Notes under the pieces: model-generated | The model's input: the letters and a program-made list of their open reading frames with translations, nothing else | The model's database searches: none | Told to the model about the DNA's origin: nothing | From: VYFG01 sp965213885 | GTDB taxonomy: Bacteria > Pseudomonadota > Gammaproteobacteria > Arenicellales > Poriferihabitantaceae | Length of the DNA: 64,000 bases | Direction: 5' to 3' | Assembly (NCBI GenBank): GCA_965213885.1 | Contig: OZ243919.1 | Coordinates: forward strand, 1,364,001-1,428,000 | Part shown: in pieces, positions 36,051 through 44,229 of the stretch | Numbering within the stretch: position 1 is the stretch's first letter | How the letters are laid out: each line of letters opens with the position of its first letter | Program-made: the position numbers and the translations under genes

Positions 36051-38798
36051 TCAGGTGACCGCCTCAATCCTCGCGGCACAGTACTTGAATTCCGGAATCT
36101 TGCCGAACGGATCGAGCGCGGGATTGGTCAGTGTGTTGGCCGCTGCTTCCGCGTAACAGAACGGGATGAACACCATCCCCTCCGGCACCGATGAATCCGC
36201 CCTCACCTTCAGTTCAATCACGCCCCGACGGGTGGATACCCGGACCCTGTCACCGCCCCTGATCGACATCTTTTCCAGCAGTGCCGGAGACAGTGTCGCT
36301 ACGGCTTCCGGTTCGATCTGGTCGAGCACACGGGTCCGCCGGGTCATGGACCCCGTGTGCCAGTGTTCGAGTTGACGTCCGGTGGTCAGTACCATGGGGA
36401 AATCCGCATCCGGCTGTTCGTCGGGTGGAATCAGGTTGGCGGGTACAAGCCTGCCCTTGCCACTGGGTGTTGGAAAACCGTCCCCGAACACGATATCGTT
36501 ACCCGGCAAGTCGGGGGCATCACAGGGATAGGTGACACCGCTCTCCCGCTCGAGCCGCTCCCAGGTAATGTTGTTCAGCGATGGCATCACGGTAGCCATT
36601 TCGGCGAATACTTCGGATGGGTGGCCGTAGCTCCAGTCGAGTCCGATCCGGCGCGCGATTTCCTGGATCAGCCACCAGTCCGGACGAGCATCCCCGGGCA
36701 GTTCCAGGGCAGCACGACCGAGCTGCACCTGGCGGTTGGTATTGGTGACCGTACCGTCCTTTTCCGGCCATGCGGACGCCGGCAGGATGACATCCGCATA
36801 AAATGCCGTCTCAGTCAGGAACAGGTCCTGCACCACCAGGTGATCCAGCCTGGCCAGGGCCTCCCTGGCATGCTGTACATCGGGATCCGACATCGCCGGA
36901 TTTTCCCCCATGATATACATACCGGTAATCTTCCCGGCATGGATTGCATCCATGATCTCGACCACGGTCAGTCCACGCTGGGGGTCCAGGCTTGTGCCCC
37001 AGGCATCCTCGAAGCGTGAGCGCAGATCCGGCACGTCTACCAGGTTGTAGTCCGGCAGCATCATTGGAATCAGTCCTGCATCCGAAGCCCCCTGGACGTT
37101 GTTTTGCCCACGCAGCGGATGCAGGCCCGTTCCGGGTCGGCCCACCTGGCCGGTAACCAGTGCCAGGGCGATCAGGCAGCGGGAATTGTCCGTGCCGTGG
37201 ATATGCTGCGAAATGCCCATCCCCCAGAAGATGATGGCAGCCTTCGCGGTGGCGTACTTGCGCGCCACGGTACGAAGTGTCCGGGCGTCGATGCCGCAAA
37301 TGGGTGCCATGGCCTCGGGAGTGAAGGGGCCGATGTGCTTCTTCAGGTTTTCGTATCCTTCCGTATGGCGGGCCACGTATTCCTCATTCACCAGTCCTTC
37401 CGTGATGATCACGTTCAGCATCGCGTTCAGCATGGATACGTCCGCTCCGGGCTTGAACTGCAGCATGTGTGTGGCATGACGCTTCAGGGCGGTTCCGCGC
37501 GGGTCCATGACGATCAGGTCGCCGCGCTTGGCGGCCTGCTTGAAGAAGGTCGCTGCCACGGGATGGTTCTCCACCGGGTTGGCCCCGATGACGATGACGC
37601 AATCGCTTTCGTTCACCGCGTTGAAGGGAGCGGAAACCGCCCCGGATCCCACTCCTTCGAGCAATGCGGCCACCGATGAGGCATGACAAAGCCGTGTGCA
37701 GTGGTCGACGTTGTTGGTGCCGAAGCCCGTTCGCACCAGTTTCTGGAACAGGTAGGCTTCCTCGTTGGAACCCTTGGCGGAACCGAATCCGGCCAGGGCA
37801 CCGCCCCCCCTTTCCTCGCGAATCCTGTTCAGGCCGCCCCCGGCCAGGTCAAGGGCCTCCTTCCAGGTGGCCTCGCGGAAATGGGTCCAGGGATTGGCAG
37901 GGTCCAGGTCCAGGTCACCGTGCTTGGCGGCCCCCTCCTTGCGGATCAGCGGTACGGTCAGGCGATGGGGGTGCTGCACGTAATCGAAACCGAAACGGCC
38001 CTTGACGCACAGCCGGTTTGCGTTAGCAGGCCCGTCGCGGCCGTCCACTGCCACAATCTTGTTGTCCCGGATCCGGTAGGTGAGTTGACAGCCCACGCCG
38101 CAATACGGGCAGACGCTGTGGACCTCGTCCATGTCGAGGTTCCGGTCCACTCCAGAGGCATCCACCAGGTTGGATTCCATCAGCGCCCCGGTGGGGCAGG
38201 CCTGCACGCATTCCCCGCAGGCAACGCAGGTACTCAGGCCCATGGGGTCGTCCTGATCGAACACGATCTTTGCCTGTGCGCCGCGGTTCGCCATGCCGAT
38301 CACGTCATTGACCTGGACCTCGCGGCAGGCACGAACGCACAGATTGCATTGAATGCAGGCATCCAGGGCAACATGCATGGCGGGATGACTGGGATCCGGC
38401 GAGTGCGGGGCCCGGGGCTCAAGGCGGCTTTCGCCGACTTCCAGTCGGTCCGCCCATTGCCAGAAATGACTGTTGCGATCGTGCGCAATTTCCCTGGGTG
38501 GCTGATCCGCCACCAGCATCTCCATCACCATGCGCTGGGCGGTCCTGGCCCGATGGCTGTCCGTGACCACCTTCATTCCCTCGGCCGGCGTTCTGAGACA
38601 GGATGCCGCCAGCACCCGCTCACCCTCGATTTCCACCATGCAGGCGCGGCAATTCCCATCCGGCCGGTAGTCCGGCTTGGGGGAATAACACAGATGGGGG
38701 ACCTCCACGTCATGGCTCTTCGCTACCTGCCAGATGGTTTGGCCAGGTGCTGCCTCCACCTCCTCTCCGTTGATATAAAATTTAATTTTATCTGACAT
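36051..38798 (-). CDS. fdsA: NAD-dependent formate dehydrogenase, alpha (catalytic) subunit
   Basis: Molybdenum- or tungsten-bis-pterin enzyme oxidising formate to CO2; cytoplasmic. 915 residues: N-terminal [2Fe-2S] ferredoxin (C37, C50, C53, C67), two [4Fe-4S] in CIQCNLCVRAC (148-158) and CVACGECVQAC (191-201), a further [4Fe-4S] CPYCGVGC (230-237), and the catalytic domain with the active-site cysteine C371 (TRLCHASS). The His-Cys3 cluster usual in NuoG/FdsA between the ferredoxin and the 4Fe-4S pair is not visible (no cysteine between 68 and 147), the electron path being shorter. Start directly abuts the stop of the beta gene, so the two are one operon. Confidence 0.93.
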   Translation of the reverse strand: MSDKIKFYINGEEVEAAPGQTIWQVAKSHDVEVPHLCYSPKPDYRPDGNCRACMVEIEGERVLAASCLRTPAEGMKVVTDSHRARTAQRMVMEMLVADQPPREIAHDRNSHFWQWADRLEVGESRLEPRAPHSPDPSHPAMHVALDACIQCNLCVRACREVQVNDVIGMANRGAQAKIVFDQDDPMGLSTCVACGECVQACPTGALMESNLVDASGVDRNLDMDEVHSVCPYCGVGCQLTYRIRDNKIVAVDGRDGPANANRLCVKGRFGFDYVQHPHRLTVPLIRKEGAAKHGDLDLDPANPWTHFREATWKEALDLAGGGLNRIREERGGGALAGFGSAKGSNEEAYLFQKLVRTGFGTNNVDHCTRLCHASSVAALLEGVGSGAVSAPFNAVNESDCVIVIGANPVENHPVAATFFKQAAKRGDLIVMDPRGTALKRHATHMLQFKPGADVSMLNAMLNVIITEGLVNEEYVARHTEGYENLKKHIGPFTPEAMAPICGIDARTLRTVARKYATAKAAIIFWGMGISQHIHGTDNSRCLIALALVTGQVGRPGTGLHPLRGQNNVQGASDAGLIPMMLPDYNLVDVPDLRSRFEDAWGTSLDPQRGLTVVEIMDAIHAGKITGMYIMGENPAMSDPDVQHAREALARLDHLVVQDLFLTETAFYADVILPASAWPEKDGTVTNTNRQVQLGRAALELPGDARPDWWLIQEIARRIGLDWSYGHPSEVFAEMATVMPSLNNITWERLERESGVTYPCDAPDLPGNDIVFGDGFPTPSGKGRLVPANLIPPDEQPDADFPMVLTTGRQLEHWHTGSMTRRTRVLDQIEPEAVATLSPALLEKMSIRGGDRVRVSTRRGVIELKVRADSSVPEGMVFIPFCYAEAAANTLTNPALDPFGKIPEFKYCAARIEAVT

Positions 38799-40496
38799 TT
38801 AAAGATCCTCCTTAAAGTATTTAAGGACGCAATGTATCGGGTTGCCCGCGGCCTGACCGAGACCGCAGATGGAGGCGTCCGCCATCACGGTGCCGAGCTC
38901 CTCCAGCAGTCCGGTATCCCATGCGGGTTTTTCCATCAGCCTGACGGCCTTTTCCGTGCCGACCCGGCAAGGCGTACACTGGCCGCAGCTTTCATCCTCG
39001 AAGAAGCGCATGAGATTCAGGGCGACGTCCTTCATGTTGTCCTGGTCGCTGAAGATCACCACGGCGGCCGAACCGATGAAACAGTCGTATTCCTGCAGGG
39101 TGCCGAAATCCATCGGCACATCACCCAGGCTGGCCGGCAGAATTCCGCCCGATGCACCACCGGGGAGATAGCCCTTGAACGTGTGACCCTCCTGCATGCC
39201 GCCGCAGTGGTTCTCGATCAGTTCATTGACCGTGGTTCCGGCCGGGGCGAGCACCATGCCGGGCCTGTTGACACGCCCGGATACCGAGTAGGAGCGCCAA
39301 CCCCTGCGGCCATGGGCGCCGGCACCGGAGAACCATTCCGCCCCCTTTTCGACGATGTCACGGACCCAGTAGAGCGTCTCGACATTGTTCACCAGCGTCG
39401 GCCGCCCGAAGAGTCCCACTTCCGCCACGTAGGGCGGGCGGTTGCGGGGCAGCCCCCGCTTGCCCTCGATGGATTCGATCATGGAGGATTCCTCGCCGCA
39501 GATGTACGCCCCGGCCCCCCGCCGGACCTCGAATTCGACATGGTGTGCAAGACCTTCATCCCTCACCCTGTCCAACTCCTCACTGAGCAGCGCAACCGCA
39601 GCCGGATACTCGTCACGGATGTAGACGAAACACTTTTCCGCACCCACCACCCAGGCGGCGATGAGCATGCCCTCGATAAAACGATGGGGGTCGGACTCCA
39701 GGTACACACGATCCTTGAACGTTCCCGGTTCGCCCTCGTCACCGTTCACCGCCATCAGGCGCGGTCCGGGATATTCCCGGACGATGCTCCATTTGCGTCC
39801 AGTGGGAAACCCGGCACCGCCAAGCCCCGCGAGAGAGGACTGGTTCAGCGTGTCGATGATCTCCTGCGGGTCGCGTTCGCCCGACAGGCAGGACCTGAGC
39901 AGCGCATAGCCGCCATCGGCCTGGTAGGCCGCCAGGTTCCGGTAGTCGGGCTGCCTGGGGTGAAGGTCGCGCTCCTCGGCCGCCCGCAGGAGTCCTGCAC
40001 TGTCGGCGCATGCAATGTGGTTGTGGCCCACCTCGGCCACGGGTGCGGTATCACATCGCCCCATGCAGGGGGCCCGCAACACCCGGACATCGTCTCCTGC
40101 ATTCCGTTTCAGTTCCTCAATCAGCTGTTCCGCACCGGCCAACTGGCAGGAGATGCTGTCGCAGACACGGATGGTGACCTCCGGCGGAGGTGCCTCACCT
40201 TCCGCGAGTACATCAAAATGGGCATAGAACGTCGCCACCTCGTAGACCTCGGCCTGGGCCAGCCCCATGTGGTCCGCAAGGGCGGCAATATGCGCGGGAC
40301 TGATGTGACCGAACCGGTCCTGGATACGGTGGAGGTACTCGATCAACAGGTCGCGTCGGGTATCGGTCCCGATCAGCGAACGAATTTCAAAAAGCACCAC
40401 CGGGTCGACCTGGCGCCCCTTGGGCCGGCTTCGGGTTTTCTTCTTGCCGCTGCCGGGATGCCCGCGCAGCTGCGGTTCTCTTGGTACTACACCCAT
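38799..40496 (-). CDS. fdsB: Formate dehydrogenase beta subunit, fused NuoE-NuoF type
   Basis: 565 residues. Residues 1 to about 165 resemble NuoE ([2Fe-2S], CDSISCQLAGAEQ and APCMGRCDTAPVA); the rest resembles NuoF: FMN/NADH-binding GLGGAGFPTGRKWS, CGEESSMIESIEGKRG and the C-terminal [4Fe-4S] ESCGQCTPCRVG. It passes electrons from the alpha subunit to NAD. A two-subunit enzyme with a fused beta resembles the FDH1 of Methylorubrum extorquens rather than the three-subunit FdsGBA. The first 30 residues are basic and poorly conserved, so a later start is possible. First gene of the operon. Confidence 0.92.
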   Translation of the reverse strand: MGVVPREPQLRGHPGSGKKKTRSRPKGRQVDPVVLFEIRSLIGTDTRRDLLIEYLHRIQDRFGHISPAHIAALADHMGLAQAEVYEVATFYAHFDVLAEGEAPPPEVTIRVCDSISCQLAGAEQLIEELKRNAGDDVRVLRAPCMGRCDTAPVAEVGHNHIACADSAGLLRAAEERDLHPRQPDYRNLAAYQADGGYALLRSCLSGERDPQEIIDTLNQSSLAGLGGAGFPTGRKWSIVREYPGPRLMAVNGDEGEPGTFKDRVYLESDPHRFIEGMLIAAWVVGAEKCFVYIRDEYPAAVALLSEELDRVRDEGLAHHVEFEVRRGAGAYICGEESSMIESIEGKRGLPRNRPPYVAEVGLFGRPTLVNNVETLYWVRDIVEKGAEWFSGAGAHGRRGWRSYSVSGRVNRPGMVLAPAGTTVNELIENHCGGMQEGHTFKGYLPGGASGGILPASLGDVPMDFGTLQEYDCFIGSAAVVIFSDQDNMKDVALNLMRFFEDESCGQCTPCRVGTEKAVRLMEKPAWDTGLLEELGTVMADASICGLGQAAGNPIHCVLKYFKEDL

Positions 40497-40600
40497 GAAG
40501 TGTTCCTGCGTGGTTGTGGCTCACGGAGCATCGCCACGGACACGGGACCAGGTCCGGGCTGATGCCATCCGTGAATTCTATGGTTGTTTAATAACCCATC

Positions 40601-40626
40601 GTGGACGGACAAATGCGTCCGCCCAC
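40601..40626 (-). terminator. candidate terminator after sucCD
   Basis: An imperfect stem (GTGG + CGGAC with one mismatch, against GTCCG + CCAC) lies about 90 bp past the sucD stop and about 100 bp before the formate dehydrogenase operon. It is not followed by a clear T-run on either strand, so it may instead be an operator or leader structure. Confidence 0.35.
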
Positions 40627-40714
40627 GCCATGATCTGTCGCCCTGCCGACTGACCCCGGGATCGCATGGCGGATGGTCGGGTGCCGGTTCCGTGCACCCG
40701 GCTGCCGGGGAAGA

Positions 40715-41590
40715 TCAGTTTCCGAGGGCCGCCTTCAGGGTCGTACCCAACGATGCCGGGGAGTCTGCAACTGCGATTCCGGCGGACTGCAGTGCTTCGA
40801 TCTTGTCGCCTGCGCCGCCCTTTCCCCCGGCGATGATGGCGCCGGCATGCCCCATGCGGCGGCCCGGCGGTGCCGTCACCCCGGCGATGAATCCGCACAT
40901 GGGTTTCTTGATCTTGCTCTGGCGGATGAAATCCGCAGCCTCTTCCTCGGCAGTGCCCCCGATCTCCCCGATCATGATGATGGATTCCGTCTCTGGATCT
41001 CCCAGGAACAATTCGAGACAATCGATGAAGCTGGTTCCGTTGACGGGATCCCCGCCAATCCCTATGCAGGTGCTCTGGCCCATGCCCGCGGCCGTGGTTT
41101 GGGCCACCGCCTCATAGGTCAGCGTACCTGAGCGGGACACGATCCCGACACTGCCCTTCTGATGGATATGACCCGGCATGATTCCGATCTTGCATTCATC
41201 CGGAGTAATGACGCCGGGGCAGTTCGGGCCCACCAACCGGCTGTCCGATCCCTGCAGCATGCGTTTCACCCGGACCATGTCCAGCACCGGGACACCCTCG
41301 GTGATACAGACGATCAGGGGGATTTCCGCATCGATGGACTCCATGATCGCATCCGCGGCAAATGGCGGGGGAACGTAGATCACCGATGCGGTTGCACCGG
41401 TCTGCTCCACCGCATCCCGGACCGTGTCGAAAACGGGCAGGCCCAGATGGTTCTGGCCCCCCTTGCCCGGCGTGACTCCACCCACCATGCGGGTTCCGTA
41501 GGCGACCGCCTGCTCGCTGTGAAACGTGGCGGTGGAACCGGTGAATCCCTGGCAGATGACTCGGGTGTCCTTGTTGACCAGAACGGACAT
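40715..41590 (-). CDS. sucD: Succinyl-CoA synthetase alpha subunit
   Basis: Phosphohistidine- and CoA-binding subunit of the ADP-forming ligase. 291 residues from ATG 41590. CoA-binding QGFTGSTATFHSEQA, TPGKGGQ, and the active-site loop GRRMGHAGAIIAGGKGGAGDK with the histidine that is phosphorylated. ATG 41590 shares one base with the sucC stop (TAATG). Closest in pattern to true SucD rather than to malate-CoA ligase; the specificity cannot be settled here. Confidence 0.93.
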   Translation of the reverse strand: MSVLVNKDTRVICQGFTGSTATFHSEQAVAYGTRMVGGVTPGKGGQNHLGLPVFDTVRDAVEQTGATASVIYVPPPFAADAIMESIDAEIPLIVCITEGVPVLDMVRVKRMLQGSDSRLVGPNCPGVITPDECKIGIMPGHIHQKGSVGIVSRSGTLTYEAVAQTTAAGMGQSTCIGIGGDPVNGTSFIDCLELFLGDPETESIIMIGEIGGTAEEEAADFIRQSKIKKPMCGFIAGVTAPPGRRMGHAGAIIAGGKGGAGDKIEALQSAGIAVADSPASLGTTLKAALGN

Positions 41591-42759
41591 TATGCGGCCT
41601 CCTTCACTGCCTTGACGGCTTTTTCTGCAGCATCCGCAAGGTTGTCGGCGGAAAGAATGGGCAACCCGGAATCCTCCAGTATCTTCTTTCCCTTCTCCAC
41701 GTTGGTACCCTCGAGTCGCACCACCAGGGGCCGGTCCAGGGAAACCTCCCTGGCTGCCGTGACAATGCCCTCCGCGATCACGTCGCAACGCATGATCCCG
41801 CCGAAGATGTTCACCAGGATGCCCCTGACATTTTCATCCGCGAGGATGATCTTGAATGCCACGGTGACCTTTTCCGCGGTGGCGCCGCCGCCCACGTCGA
41901 GAAAGTTCGCCGGCGAACTGCCGTACAGCTGGATAATGTCCATGGTGGCCATGGCGAGTCCGGCGCCGTTCACCATGCAGCCGATGGACCCGTCCAGCTT
42001 GATGTAGCTGAGGTCGTGCTTGCTGGCCTCGATCTCCGCCGGATCCTCCTCGTCCTCGTCCCGGAGCGCCATCACGTTCGGATGGCGATACAGTGCGTTG
42101 CTGTCGAAATTCATCTTGGCATCCAGTGCGATCAGGCTGCCATCCCCCTGGACGACCAGTGGGTTGATTTCCACCATGCTGGCATCCAGATCCACGAATG
42201 AGCGGTACATCGCGGCCAGGAAATTCACCGCGGACCGTACCTGATCTCCCTCGAGTCCAAGACCGAAGGCCAGACGCCGGGCGTGAAACGGCTGCAGGCC
42301 GGTAGCGGGATCGATCACCACGGTGATGATCTTTTCGGGCGTATTCTCCGCCACCTCCTCGATATCCATGCCTCCCTCCGTGGAGGCAATGATGGTGACG
42401 CGGCTGGTGGCGCGGTCGATGAGCAATCCGAGATAGAGTTCACTGGCAATATCGCAGCCTTCCTCGATGTACAGCCGCTTGACCACCTTTCCTTCCGCGC
42501 CGGTCTGATGGGTGACCAGGGTCATGCCCAGCATATTGCCGGCAGCCTCGCGCACCTTTTCGATGGAATCCACTACCTTGACACCGCCGGCCTTGCCGCG
42601 GCCGCCGGCATGAATCTGCGCCTTGACCACCCAGACCGGACCGCCCAGTTCACGGGCTGCGCTCTCGGCATCATCGACGCTGAACGCCGGTTTTCCCCTG
42701 GGCACTGTAACTCCGCAATCACCAAGCAACTGCTTGGCCTGGTACTCATGGATGTTCAT
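41590..42759 (-). CDS. sucC: Succinyl-CoA synthetase beta subunit
   Basis: ATP-grasp subunit, 389 residues: begins NIHEYQAKQLL, nucleotide-binding VVKAQIHAGGRGKAGG, and the conserved GSIGCMVNGAGLAMATMDII and LVNIFGGIMRCD segments. Forms a heterodimer or heterotetramer with SucD. The upstream region carries a GntR-like operator shared with the divergent FAH-family gene, so its regulation may differ from that of a housekeeping TCA gene. Confidence 0.95.
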   Translation of the reverse strand: MNIHEYQAKQLLGDCGVTVPRGKPAFSVDDAESAARELGGPVWVVKAQIHAGGRGKAGGVKVVDSIEKVREAAGNMLGMTLVTHQTGAEGKVVKRLYIEEGCDIASELYLGLLIDRATSRVTIIASTEGGMDIEEVAENTPEKIITVVIDPATGLQPFHARRLAFGLGLEGDQVRSAVNFLAAMYRSFVDLDASMVEINPLVVQGDGSLIALDAKMNFDSNALYRHPNVMALRDEDEEDPAEIEASKHDLSYIKLDGSIGCMVNGAGLAMATMDIIQLYGSSPANFLDVGGGATAEKVTVAFKIILADENVRGILVNIFGGIMRCDVIAEGIVTAAREVSLDRPLVVRLEGTNVEKGKKILEDSGLPILSADNLADAAEKAVKAVKEAA

Positions 42760-42891
42760 GTTAGATTGCGAGTTGGATTTGGATCACTATGAGGAAATCA
42801 AGATTAAACCAGGCCGGAACAGCCGGATATCCGCATGATTGTTGTACACCAGCCGGTCACTTTCGGTGTATCTGATTGTGATTCATCATTC
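42760..42891. other. sucC side of the sucC / FAH divergent promoter region
   Basis: The two starts are 307 bp apart. Apart from the operator at 42892-42917, nothing certain is visible. The stretch 42918-43066 before the FAH gene is GC-rich and empty of genes. Confidence 0.4.
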
Positions 42892-42917
42892 TTGTATATT
42901 GTATACCATATACCAAG
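42892..42917. promoter_or_regulatory. GntR-type operator upstream of the FAH-family gene and sucC
   Basis: Contains GTATACCATATACCA (42901-42915), identical to the reverse complement of the site before tctC and differing by one base (GTATACCAGATACCA) from the one before gntR. The GTATAC core is self-complementary, as usual for FCD-type GntR regulators. It probably binds the GntR protein encoded at 59453-60148. Confidence 0.6.
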
Positions 42918-43066
42918 AGTACCACCCTATCCGGGTCTACACAATGCCCCGGCACCGGTGCTATCTTCCGCTCTTGTCCGCCGGCACCGGTTGACCGGAC
43001 ATGGTCCGTCAGCATCTGCACGTGAACATGCTGCAATACCCTCAACGATAACCCTGATTTTACTGT

Positions 43067-43852
43067 ATGGCTACCTGGATCCGATTCGAAAATTCTGGAA
43101 ATACCGCATTCGGTCTGCTTGAGCAGGCCTCCATCCGTGTGCACGAGGGGGACATGTTCGGACCCACGCAGGCCACCGGCGAGGTCGTGGCGCTCAGCGA
43201 TGTCACTATCCTGACGCCCTGCGTTCCAGGCAAGATGCTGGCTCTGTGGAACAATTTCCATGCCACCATGGAAAAGACCGGTCTGCCGAAGCCCGGACAT
43301 CCCTGGTACTTCGTCAAGACCCCGAATACCTATGCCCCCGCCGGCGCTGTGATCCGAAGACCCGACGCCTGCGGCGGCAAGGTGCTGTTCGAGGGAGAAC
43401 TCGGCATTGTCATCGGCCGGGACTGCCACAATGTTTCGGTCGGGGATGCCGATGAATACATATTCGGCTATACCTGTATCAACGATGTGACCGCGCTTGA
43501 GCATCTTTTCAGTGAGCAGAAGTTTGCCCACTGGACCAGGGCCAAGTGCTTTGACGGGTTCGGTGTGTTCGGGCCCGGCATCACCTGCGGCGTCAATCCG
43601 GATGAACTGGTCGTCATGACATACCTGGAAGGCGAAGGCGAAGTCCAGGAGCGGCAGAATTACCCTGTCAGCGACATGATCTACGGACCGCGGGAAATCG
43701 TGAGCCGCATCTCCCATGACATGACGCTGAATCCGGGAGACATCATCGCCTGCGGCACATCCGTGGGAGCCGGCGCCCTGAAGGACGGCTGGACCGTGCG
43801 CATCCTCATTGAAGGTGTCGGGGAACTTGTCAACCGCTATGACGGACGCTGA
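43067..43852 (+). CDS. Fumarylacetoacetate hydrolase (FAH) family protein
   Basis: 261 residues. The FAH C-terminal-domain signatures are present: FVKTPNTYAPAGAVIRRP, FEGELGIVIGRDC (metal-binding acidic residues E-x-E), FGYTCINDVTA, and CFDGFGVFGPGI, with GDIIACGTSVG near the end. Members hydrolyse acylpyruvates, decarboxylate oxaloacetate or act on 2-oxo-hept-ene-dioates; the substrate here is unknown. It has a GntR-type operator 150 bp upstream like those in the tct/frc cluster, so a role in the same catabolic route is plausible. Its stop overlaps the next gene (TGATG). Confidence 0.88.
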   Translation: MATWIRFENSGNTAFGLLEQASIRVHEGDMFGPTQATGEVVALSDVTILTPCVPGKMLALWNNFHATMEKTGLPKPGHPWYFVKTPNTYAPAGAVIRRPDACGGKVLFEGELGIVIGRDCHNVSVGDADEYIFGYTCINDVTALEHLFSEQKFAHWTRAKCFDGFGVFGPGITCGVNPDELVVMTYLEGEGEVQERQNYPVSDMIYGPREIVSRISHDMTLNPGDIIACGTSVGAGALKDGWTVRILIEGVGELVNRYDGR

Positions 43853-44229
43853 TGGGCCTGCTTTCGGAACGGGCAGCCGGGCTGGTCGCCGGCCGGCTGG
43901 TCTTGAACTTCGCGGCCATGGCCTTCCTGGGGGTCACCCTGTTCCTGACCTGGCAGGGCAATGCCTGGTCTTTGCTGTTCACCCTGCGGGGACTCGCGTA
44001 TCTGCTGTGCGGATTGGCCATCACCGGCGGTATCATTGGTGCACTACCGGCCCACCTGCACGGAAAGCTGGTCCGATGGATGCTGGCCCGGGGCGATGGC
44101 GACCCCGGCCCCCGGGAAGCGGCCATGATCCGCTGGACAGGAACCTTCGTGCTGTTGTGTCAGCTGCTGCTGGTTTACTATCTGACCCTGTGGTCCTACG
44201 ACCGTTGGGTACTCCCTGCACCGGGATGA
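43852..44229 (+). CDS. small inner-membrane protein of unknown function
   Basis: 125 residues with three predicted transmembrane helices (about 15-33, 40-62 and 92-113) and a short basic cytoplasmic loop (HGKLVRWMLARGDGD). I do not recognise a family. It overlaps the FAH gene by one base, so it is probably co-translated with it; a transporter accessory or redox-anchor role is only speculation. It abuts aceK tail to tail. Confidence 0.65.
   Translation: MGLLSERAAGLVAGRLVLNFAAMAFLGVTLFLTWQGNAWSLLFTLRGLAYLLCGLAITGGIIGALPAHLHGKLVRWMLARGDGDPGPREAAMIRWTGTFVLLCQLLLVYYLTLWSYDRWVLPAPG

Noticed and set aside
36051..38798. Selenocysteine TGA in the formate dehydrogenase alpha subunit
   Set aside because: The active-site codon encodes cysteine (C371 in RLCHASS), and the frame has no internal TGA.
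37683..40562. Two long plus-strand frames antisense to formate dehydrogenase genes
   Set aside because: Composition artefacts of GC-rich coding DNA; the minus-strand products have all family motifs.
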